NCBI GenBank assembly: GCA_016296195.1 | Contig: JAEDJU010000039.1 | Span: forward strand, 1 to 10,259 | DNA from: Candidatus Methanomethylophilaceae archaeon | Lineage (GTDB): Archaea > Thermoplasmatota > Thermoplasmata > Methanomassiliicoccales > Methanomethylophilaceae | Direction of reading: 5' to 3' | Length of the DNA: 10,259 nt | In this document: positions 1 through 4,648 of the stretch, piece after piece | How the letters are laid out: each line of letters starts with the position of its first letter | Position numbering within the stretch: the stretch's first letter is position 1 | The notes under the pieces: model-generated | What the model was told of the DNA's origin: nothing | What the model saw: the letters and a program-made list of their open reading frames with translations, nothing else | Databases searched by the model: none | Translations under genes and position numbers: made by a program

Positions 1-734
1 TCGCACTCGGAGCAGCCGTCTTCGACCAGGTCTACCTCGGAGGATACATGTCCGGTGGAGTCGGATTCACCCAGTACGCTACCGCAGCATACACCGACAA
101 CATCCTTGAGGACTACGTCTACTACGCCATCGACCAGATCAAATCCAGGTACGGCGGCTTCTGCAAGCTCGACCCCAAGAACATGGAAGAGATCATGAAA
201 CTCGGTGACGACATCAACTCCTACGCTCTCGAGATGTACGAGAGATACCCCGCCGTCATGGAGACCCACTTCGGAGGATCCCAGAGGGCTACCGTCGCAG
301 CAGCTTCCACCGGAATCGCTGGTGCAATGGCAACCGGAGTTGCTGACGTTGGACTGAACTGCTGGTACCTCTCCATGCTCCAGCACAAAGAGAGGACTGG
401 AAGGCTCGGATTCTACGGATTCGATCTCCAGGACCAGTGTGGATCCGCTAACTCCTTCGCATACAGGTCCGATGAGGGTCTGCCCATGGAGGTCCGTGGA
501 CCCAACTACCCCAACTACGCAATGAACGTCGGTCACCTCTCCGGATACACCGGTATCCCCAAGGCAGCCCACGTCGCCCGCGGAGACGCATTCACCGCCA
601 ACCCCTTCGTCAGGATCGCATTCGCTGACCCCTCACTGGTCTTCGACTTCGCGAACGTGACCAAGGAGATCGGACGTGGAGCTCTCAGGGAGTTCGTGCC
701 CGCCGGAGAGCGCAGCGCAGTCATCAAAGGATGA
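1..734 (+). CDS. mcrA: Methyl-coenzyme M reductase alpha subunit, C-terminal part (5' truncated)
   Basis: McrA is the catalytic subunit of the enzyme that releases methane from methyl-CoM and CoB using nickel cofactor F430. The reading frame is open from base 3, so the gene starts before the window; 243 residues are visible, ending with TGA. Near the start is [10 protein letters not shown], carrying the tyrosine that matches active-site Tyr333 of the Methanothermobacter enzyme. The motif [10 protein letters not shown] holds the glutamine equivalent to Gln400 (codon 282-284). It lies exactly 45 codons before the glycine of [10 protein letters not shown] (codon 417-419), which matches thioglycine 445. 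The Asp450 and Cys452 equivalents (432-434, 438-440) are also present. The end, [10 protein letters not shown], is typical of McrA. The frame is intact. The stop overlaps the next start as ATGA, implying coupled translation. The methyl-histidine and methyl-arginine sites lie upstream of the window. Confidence 0.98.
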   Translation, partial: ALGAAVFDQVYLGGYMSGGVGFTQYATAAYTDNILEDYVYYAIDQIKSRYGGFCKLDPKNMEEIMKLGDDINSYALEMYERYPAVMETHFGGSQRATVAAASTGIAGAMATGVADVGLNCWYLSMLQHKERTGRLGFYGFDLQDQCGSANSFAYRSDEGLPMEVRGPNYPNYAMNVGHLSGYTGIPKAAHVARGDAFTANPFVRIAFADPSLVFDFANVTKEIGRGALREFVPAGERSAVIKG

Positions 735-1018
735 TTACCTTGCAGGCCGGAGATCTGCTGAAATATGTGCCGACGGCGACGGTCGGTAAGGTGCAGGATG
801 TCAAGGAGGAGAACGGTAAGACCTGGGTCAAACTGGATTTCACCGGACTCTACTACGACGCCAGCTACCTCATCCCCGCTGACCAGTCAGAGTACATTGA
901 GGTCTCCTACAAGGAACGCAAGACCGTCTACGAGGGCAGCATGAAGTCGATCGACGACGTCAAGAAGGAGTCCGAGGAGGTAGACATCTCGGAGTTCATG
1001 CCCTCCGGAGGCGGATAA
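731..1018 (+). CDS. DUF2098-like small protein downstream of mcrA
   Basis: A 95-aa acidic cytosolic protein with no signal peptide or membrane segment. Residues 5-50 ([20 protein letters not shown], then WVKLD and GLYYDASYL) look like a small beta-barrel, SH3-like fold. I recognise this as resembling DUF2098, a family of about 90 residues found largely in methanogens; this is from memory of the pattern, not a search. The last 25 residues are charged and end in SGGG, probably disordered. The ATG overlaps the mcrA stop (ATGA). No well-spaced Shine-Dalgarno is present (AAAGG abuts the ATG), so translation probably depends on ribosomes finishing mcrA. Being last in the mcr transcript suggests a role linked to MCR assembly or regulation, but no function can be stated. 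Confidence 0.85.
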   Translation: MITLQAGDLLKYVPTATVGKVQDVKEENGKTWVKLDFTGLYYDASYLIPADQSEYIEVSYKERKTVYEGSMKSIDDVKKESEEVDISEFMPSGGG

Positions 1019-1059
1019 GCGCCCTCTCAAACCCTTTACCCAAACCTCTTACCTTCTCA

Positions 1060-1090
1060 TTTGTGTTTTTGGATCCCCAGGTTGTGGGGA
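1060..1090 (+). terminator. Probable end of the mcr transcript (T-tract plus hairpin)
   Basis: About 40 bases after the stop of the DUF2098-like gene there is a T-rich tract (TTGTGTTTTT, 1061-1070), followed by a 6-bp hairpin (TCCCCA at 1074-1079 pairing with TGGGGA at 1085-1090, five-base loop). Archaeal termination typically relies on T-runs, so the tract is the stronger evidence and the hairpin may be incidental. It lies between convergent genes. Confidence 0.4.
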
Positions 1091-1177
1091 AACTTTGAAG
1101 AACGATGCGATGATGTCCGGTCGACCTATGGGTGCGTCCGAGTTTGGCCGCCTGGACGTGTCCTGCGGTCACTTTTC

Positions 1178-1204
1178 AGAAAAAGGGTGCCGGCGTATGC
1201 CGGC
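1178..1204 (-). terminator. Hairpin plus T-run terminator of the kinase/DUF2798 unit
   Basis: Eleven bases past the stop of the kinase-like gene, the minus strand has GCCGGC-ATAC-GCCGGC (1189-1204), a perfect 6-bp GC stem with a four-base loop. A run of five T (plus-strand A at 1180-1184) follows closely. This has the form of an intrinsic terminator and faces the mcr transcript, so both convergent transcripts appear to end in the 196-bp gap between genes, which otherwise shows no gene. Confidence 0.55.
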
Positions 1205-1214
1205 GGTTGGTGTT

Positions 1215-1796
1215 TCAGATCTCGTATCCCGACATGCGGGCGTACTCGACGATGAGCTTGGCGGCGTTCTCCACGCCGATGGTTCCGGTGTCGATGGTGA
1301 GGTCGTAGTTGTCCACGGTACCCCAGACGATACCTGTGTACCTCTGGTAGTACAGGGCCCTCTCGCTGTCCTTGTCCTTCACCCTGGCGAAGGCCTCCTT
1401 CTCGGAGATCCCGTTCCTCTCGCTGGAGCGCTTCACACGTGCCTCTATGGGTGCCTTGATGAACACCTTGATCACATCGCCCCTCTCACGGAGGACGTAG
1501 TCTGCACATCTTCCGACGAACACGCACGGGCCCTTCGAGGCCAAGGTCTCGATGGCCTTGGACTGGGCCACGAACACCGGGTTGGGTGCAGGGATTCCGT
1601 AGAAGAACATGTTGGTGCGTGATGTGCGTTCCTCCTTCTGCTCTATCTCCTGCAGGCTTATTCCGGATTCCTCCGCGGCCTCGGCAAGGATCTCCTGGTC
1701 GTAGCATTTCACTTTCAGCAGGTCCGCCAGGATCTTCCCGACCTCCCTACCTCCGCTTCCGTTCTGTCTAGCTATGGTGATTATCAGGTCACTCAT
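1215..1796 (-). CDS. Cytidylate kinase-like P-loop protein
   Basis: A 193-aa cytosolic protein of the cytidylate-kinase-like nucleotide kinase family. The N-terminus, ITIARQNGSGGREVGK (about residues 6-21), is the glycine-rich P-loop in the form usual for this family. CVFVGRCADYVL in the middle and VFIKAPIEARVKR further on match the core strand and LID-side arginine region of such kinases. The substrate is unproven: many family members in archaea and bacteria sit outside nucleotide metabolism and none of the local genes makes CMP. Start choice: ATG at 1796 has GGAGGTG six bases upstream; a GTG nine bases further upstream (1805) lies against that ribosome site and is less likely. The gene overlaps the upstream DUF2798-like gene by 8 bp, so the two are probably co-transcribed and coupled. 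Confidence 0.88.
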   Translation of the reverse strand: MSDLIITIARQNGSGGREVGKILADLLKVKCYDQEILAEAAEESGISLQEIEQKEERTSRTNMFFYGIPAPNPVFVAQSKAIETLASKGPCVFVGRCADYVLRERGDVIKVFIKAPIEARVKRSSERNGISEKEAFARVKDKDSERALYYQRYTGIVWGTVDNYDLTIDTGTIGVENAAKLIVEYARMSGYEI

Positions 1797-2310
1797 TCGA
1801 AGCACCTCCGTTGTTCATGGAGATTCTGCGGAGGTGCATCCTCTTCATGACCATCCTTGCGAAGGGCTGTGCTACCAACATCTCGACCCAGAATGCGACA
1901 CAGAAGTTCGTTGGCCACAGGTAGGGCCACTCCATGAACACCTCCACGATCTCGAACTGTCCGGACATGATGGTTCCCACGAGGGGTCCTATCAGGGTCA
2001 TGGACATGGACATCATGGTGACGCAGAAGATGATGTTGAACACGATCCTGGTGTTGAATCCGTCGGTGGGCTCTGTGAAGCGCCTGACACCGTAGTTCGC
2101 TATCCTTCCGACGATGAACGTCATCAGAAGCATGACGATCACCCAGATTATGGGTATGCATTTCAGGGAGGTCAGCATGACCTCTGCATCGAACTTACCG
2201 AAGGACCTCGCGATGTTGAACGTGGCCATTATGATACACGTTATGATAGCGATGATCCCTCCGTAGAGCAGACCCTCCCTGTTACTCCAAGGTAATCTCA
2301 ATTCCTCCAT
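1789..2310 (-). CDS. DUF2798-like integral membrane protein
   Basis: A 173-aa protein with four hydrophobic helices at about residues 14-34, 46-70, 89-115 and 131-155, and basic loops (for example VMKRMHLRR near the end), so it is an integral membrane protein. The tract PLVGTIMSG followed by FMEWPYLWPTNFCVAF and VAQPFARMVM resembles the DUF2798 repeat unit, here apparently twice per protein. Function is unknown; small multi-helix proteins of this kind have been guessed to be transport or stress proteins, but nothing here proves that. The ATG at 2310 has AAGGAGA seven to eight bases upstream. It is the first gene of a two-gene unit with the kinase-like gene, whose start lies inside its last codons. 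Confidence 0.8.
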   Translation of the reverse strand: MEELRLPWSNREGLLYGGIIAIITCIIMATFNIARSFGKFDAEVMLTSLKCIPIIWVIVMLLMTFIVGRIANYGVRRFTEPTDGFNTRIVFNIIFCVTMMSMSMTLIGPLVGTIMSGQFEIVEVFMEWPYLWPTNFCVAFWVEMLVAQPFARMVMKRMHLRRISMNNGGASNE

Positions 2311-2375
2311 CAGTGAATCTCCTTTCCAGGGAATACACTGTTTCCAGAGGCTCGTAAAAAAAGAGCGACCTTGCG

Positions 2376-2384
2376 ATTATACGT
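2376..2384 (-). promoter_or_regulatory. Candidate TATA element for the DUF2798/kinase unit
   Basis: The 190-bp gap 2311-2500 contains no gene. On the minus strand CGTATAAT at 2384-2377 and a T-run at 2362-2355 are the only A/T-rich elements in the right place upstream of the gene starting at 2310. Either could seed a promoter with a leader of 20-50 bases carrying the AAGGAGA ribosome site. The match to the archaeal TATA consensus is weak. Confidence 0.25.
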
Positions 2385-2444
2385 GGCTATCCCGGTTGAT
2401 ACAACACCTATTCGGCGTATGAGGTCGGGAATGTGAGGTTATAC

Positions 2445-2483
2445 AAAAAGGTGTGGTCAGGCGGGAATTCGCCCGCTCTGACC
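2445..2483 (-). terminator. Strong hairpin terminator of the 186-aa gene
   Basis: Eighteen bases past the stop of the gene ending at 2501 there is an 11-bp stem. GGTCAG (2455-2460) pairs with CTGACC (2478-2483) and GCGGG (2461-2465) with CCCGC (2472-2476). There is one bulged T and a six-base loop. On the minus strand it is followed by a TTTTT run (2449-2445). Hairpin plus T-run in the direction of the gene supports a terminator, and it insulates the gene from the DUF2798/kinase unit downstream. Confidence 0.65.
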
Positions 2484-2500
2484 TTCGGAAAGGTGTTATC

Positions 2501-3061
2501 TCACTTGATCCTGTTGAATGCGACAAGGACCGAGGCGATCTTCGGATTGTCCGTGATGCCGTAGTGCTTCTTGATCAGCAGGTCGCATGTGGGTGCGGGG
2601 CTGCATGACACGACATCCTTGCACCCGTTGCTCTCGTTGAGCTCGGGGAAGGAGACCGGGGGCATGACGAACTGCTCTCCGCCCTTCGCCTTGATCTGCG
2701 GGAACAGAACGAAACCGTCGGATAGCCAGACCACATCGTCTCTGTTCTCGTACTTCTTCGCCGTGAAGGGGAACACCTCTTCACCGAGGACCTCCCCATC
2801 GCTCGACAGGAGGATCACGGTGGGTTCCGGCGGAGGCCTGAACCTGGGGTCCTTGACGATGCATATGACGCTCTCACGTTTGAGCGCCTCGTTGAAACCC
2901 CTGTTGTCCACCTCGATGTTGCCCATCGCACGGACTGTGGATTCCTCCTTGCGGAGTTCCTCCAGAATGTCTTTGTCGAGGTAGAACGCGTAGATAACCC
3001 CTCTCAGGCCGCGGATTATCTCGAGCTGAGAGTCCAGATTTGCGTCCATATCGGCTGCCAT
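2501..3061 (-). CDS. Uncharacterised 186-aa protein with a C-terminal cysteine group
   Basis: I do not recognise this protein. It is 186 aa, soluble by appearance, with no signal peptide or membrane helix. The N-terminal third is helical and charged (LDSQLEIIRGLRGVIYAFYL and ILEELRKEES). The middle has alternating strand-like stretches (VICIVKDPRF, PTVILLSSDGEVLGEE, VVWLSDGFVLFPQ). A cysteine-bearing segment follows at about residues 147-159 (GCKDVVSCSPAPTC), with spacing C-x5-C-x5-C. The codon pattern and lack of stops over 561 bases support a real gene. It appears monocistronic: a gap with promoter-like and repeated TGGATGA elements lies upstream and a strong terminator downstream. No clear ribosome site precedes the ATG, and a weak A/T element (CTTTTA near 3084-3090) sits about 25 bases upstream, consistent with a leaderless message. 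Confidence 0.75.
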   Translation of the reverse strand: MAADMDANLDSQLEIIRGLRGVIYAFYLDKDILEELRKEESTVRAMGNIEVDNRGFNEALKRESVICIVKDPRFRPPPEPTVILLSSDGEVLGEEVFPFTAKKYENRDDVVWLSDGFVLFPQIKAKGGEQFVMPPVSFPELNESNGCKDVVSCSPAPTCDLLIKKHYGITDNPKIASVLVAFNRIK

Positions 3062-3097
3062 GAGTCGTCGTAAAGGGGTGCAGGTAAAAGGTTTTTG

Positions 3098-3152
3098 TCA
3101 TCCAACTAAAGGATAAGACTAAATACAGATGGATGACCCAGACATTCATCCA
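3098..3152. promoter_or_regulatory. Three TGGATGA/TCATCCA sites upstream of the 186-aa gene
   Basis: The 95-bp gap between the genes ending at 3157 and starting at 3061 contains TCATCCA (3098-3104), TGGATGA (3130-3136) and TCATCCA (3146-3152). The last two form an inverted pair. The same 7-mer arms make up the perfect palindrome in front of the regulator gene (4452-4470). Three copies of a 7-mer in 55 bases is unlikely by chance, so these are candidate binding sites for that regulator. The spacing differs (9 bases between arms here, 5 at 4452), so strength or mode may differ. Confidence 0.45.
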
Positions 3153-3156
3153 ACGA

Positions 3157-3498
3157 TCAGATGTCGATCTCGACACCGTCTTCGACGAACTCGATGGTGA
3201 CGCCGCGCTTGAGTCCCAGGTCTCCCGCGACCTCGAGTGCCTTCACCATTGCGCTGGGCACGGGGCATGCGGTGTGGGGAATCGCGTCGTTCGCAAGCTT
3301 GTAGATGGTGGACTTGCTGAACTCCGCCTCGACCTCGGCGTAGGGGCTCATGGGCTCAAGTCTCCAGGACATCTTCAGGACGTTGGGGCAGTCGCTCTTT
3401 ATGTCGAGCTCGATAAGTCCCATTCCGTTGTCCTTCGCTGTGATCAGGGTCCTCATTTTGCAGACCCCTGCGTCGACACATACTCTGCAGTCAGTCAT
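3157..3498 (-). CDS. DUF6951-like small cysteine-rich protein
   Basis: A 113-aa soluble protein. Cysteines fall in three groups: C4, C7 and C13 (CRVCVDAGVC); C37 in SDCPNV; and C78 in HTACPVPSA. The SDCPNV and ACPVP pair is the pattern I associate with DUF6951-type proteins of anaerobic archaea and bacteria, recalled rather than searched. The cysteines suggest metal or Fe-S binding or redox sensing, but that is inference. Start choice: ATG at 3498 has AAGGAG eight bases upstream; the alternative ATG at 3504 would leave only two bases after that site. The gene overlaps the end of the regulator gene by 8 bp, so it is co-transcribed with it and may act with it. Confidence 0.8.
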   Translation of the reverse strand: MTDCRVCVDAGVCKMRTLITAKDNGMGLIELDIKSDCPNVLKMSWRLEPMSPYAEVEAEFSKSTIYKLANDAIPHTACPVPSAMVKALEVAGDLGLKRGVTIEFVEDGVEIDI

Positions 3499-4450
3499 TT
3501 TCATCGCTCCTTAATCTGATGAGGTTGTTCACCCCAGCCATGGAACGGATGTCGACCACACCTATAACTGCGATGGTGCGGTTGTCGAGTTCTATAGGGG
3601 TGACAATGACCCTGATCCCCTTGTAGGGACCCGAGGTGGCGATCTTCCTTATCGTCGTTCCGGCGCTCAGGACCTCCTCCAGGACGGGTCCGGTGTAGGC
3701 GTTGTCGATGACCGCCCCGTTCTCTATCCTGATACCCAGGTTGTCCCTGCTCTTGGCACATACAGGCAGACCTCCGACCAGGTCGTGTATCGCGAATGCC
3801 AGTGCCACGATCTCATTGGCGGAGCTGCGGGGTGAGATGATGTCCTTCAACTCATGGTCGAACTGGAGTCCGCCCATGATGGTGAGTCCGGCTATGACCG
3901 CACCCATCTCAGCCGACTCCTGCGTGGATCCCGTTCCGATGATGACGACATCGTCGTTCTTCAGGTTGAAGACCGATCTGATCTTGGACTCGACATCGGA
4001 ATCCACCGGATAATCCGAACCGGGGAAGATGAGCTTCCCGTTGGAGTACACGAGTGTCGTCGCCCCGGTGGCACCGGACCTGATCGCCGCATCCCTCTCC
4101 TCGCACCCGTATCTGATGTTGCGGGCCATCTTGGAGACACGGATCGCGCAGTCCTTGTCACCTATGGTCAGGTCGCTGATGGCGACGTTGGCCACGTCCA
4201 TGTGGATGCTCTTCTTGAATTCCACGCCTTTGGCGGTCAGGACTATACCGCTCTTCCCGATCGTGACCAATCCCTGGTCCTGGATGATGGACAGGATCGT
4301 CCTAGTGCTACCCTCACCTATCCCGAGCATCGACGAGAGTTTCTTCCTCCCCACGGGGATCTTCTCGTCGAGGGACTCGAATGTCTTCCACATGTGGTAG
4401 TCGTTGAACTTGGGTATGGGTCCACCGAGTTTGGATGAGCGCGCGAGCAT
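3491..4450 (-). CDS. Winged-helix regulator, DUF4443-like N-terminus plus DUF2111-like C-terminus
   Basis: A 319-aa probable transcription factor. Residues about 10-75 form a winged-helix DNA-binding domain: GPIPKFNDYHMWKTFE, then the helix-turn-helix LSSMLGIGEGSTRTILSIIQ and a wing ending in LTAKG. Residues about 100-150 (RNIRYGCEERDAAIRSGATG, TTLVYSNGKLIFPG) match the second part of DUF4443-type proteins. Residues about 215-312 carry the DUF2111 pattern: GLPVCAKSRDNLGIRIENGA, YTGPVLEEVL, SGPYKGIRVIVTP and IAVIGVVDI, resembling a small ligand- or protein-binding domain. The ATG at 4450 has no ribosome site but lies 21 bases after a TATATAAA box, so the message is probably leaderless. A perfect palindrome fills the interval, suggesting it represses itself. 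It is divergent from the MCR activation operon. The effector is unknown. Confidence 0.85.
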   Translation of the reverse strand: MLARSSKLGGPIPKFNDYHMWKTFESLDEKIPVGRKKLSSMLGIGEGSTRTILSIIQDQGLVTIGKSGIVLTAKGVEFKKSIHMDVANVAISDLTIGDKDCAIRVSKMARNIRYGCEERDAAIRSGATGATTLVYSNGKLIFPGSDYPVDSDVESKIRSVFNLKNDDVVIIGTGSTQESAEMGAVIAGLTIMGGLQFDHELKDIISPRSSANEIVALAFAIHDLVGGLPVCAKSRDNLGIRIENGAVIDNAYTGPVLEEVLSAGTTIRKIATSGPYKGIRVIVTPIELDNRTIAVIGVVDIRSMAGVNNLIRLRSDEND

Positions 4451-4451
4451 A

Positions 4452-4470
4452 TGGATGAATCATTCATCCA
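4452..4470. promoter_or_regulatory. Perfect 19-bp palindromic operator
   Basis: TGGATGAAT-C-ATTCATCCA is a perfect inverted repeat with 9-bp arms around one central base. It lies one base upstream of the ATG at 4450 and one base downstream of the TATA box at 4472-4479, so a protein bound here would block transcription initiation of the regulator gene. Arm copies recur at 3098-3152. Confidence 0.75.
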
Positions 4471-4471
4471 A

Positions 4472-4479
4472 TTTATATA
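4472..4479 (-). promoter_or_regulatory. TATA box of the regulator gene
   Basis: On the minus strand TATATAAA is close to the archaeal TATA consensus. It ends 21 bases before the ATG at 4450, which would place the transcription start at or next to the ATG and give a leaderless mRNA. Confidence 0.75.
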
Positions 4480-4564
4480 CGTTATCAAAGGGACACCCAT
4501 CCGTACGTAGAATACGTGCATCCTCCTGGCATGGGTCCGGAACGGTGTGCGGTCTTCGTTATCC

Positions 4565-4584
4565 CTTTTATTTATAATAAAAAT
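4565..4584 (+). promoter_or_regulatory. Upstream A/T-rich element of the A2 operon
   Basis: The stretch around TTTTATTTATAATAAAA is the most A/T-rich in this part of the window and contains TTTATAAT-like boxes on the plus strand. It could be a second, upstream promoter for the A2 operon or an entry site for an activator. It sits just before the hairpin at 4584-4608 and about 45 bases upstream of the proximal TATA box. Confidence 0.35.
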
Positions 4585-4608
4585 TAACAGCCGTAAGAAC
4601 GGCGTTAA
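4584..4608 (+). promoter_or_regulatory. Inverted repeat in the A2 operon promoter region
   Basis: TTAAC (4584-4588) pairs with GTTAA (4604-4608) and GCCGT (4590-4594) with ACGGC (4599-4603), giving a 10-bp stem with one bulged A and an AAGA loop. It sits between an upstream A/T box and the proximal TATA box. It may be a regulator site in DNA or a leader hairpin if the upstream promoter is used. Confidence 0.4.
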
Positions 4609-4619
4609 AACTCCGATAG

Positions 4620-4627
4620 TTTATATT
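4620..4627 (+). promoter_or_regulatory. TATA box of the A2-mcrC-mmp operon
   Basis: TTTATATT matches the archaeal TATA consensus and ends 21 bases before the ATG at 4649, the same gap as in the divergent regulator promoter. This predicts a start site at or very near that ATG, hence a leaderless message. Confidence 0.65.
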
Positions 4628-4648
4628 GGAGAATCATGTCGGATGGGC

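Noticed and set aside
1..734. Possible divergent alkane-type (Acr/ANME) MCR rather than a methanogen enzyme
   Set aside because: The visible active-site motifs and the neighbouring methanogenesis marker genes fit a standard methanogen McrA; no insertions or unusual substitutions were seen in the C-terminal part.
1189..1204. GCCGGC repeat as a CRISPR or mobile-element end
   Set aside because: There is only one inverted pair with a four-base loop next to a T-run at a gene end, which fits a terminator; no further copies or direct repeats.
1095..1622. 175-codon plus-strand open frame opposite the kinase-like gene
   Set aside because: It is antisense to a recognisable P-loop protein, crosses a terminator hairpin, and has no recognisable motif.
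4505..4517. ACGTA-GAA-TACGT short inverted repeat
   Set aside because: Arms of only five bases with no second copy; it could be a minor operator but is too short to claim.
4547..4648. 34-residue N-terminal extension of A2 from a GTG
   Set aside because: It would translate the TATA boxes and the inverted repeat, lacks a ribosome site, and is not needed for a full first ATPase domain.
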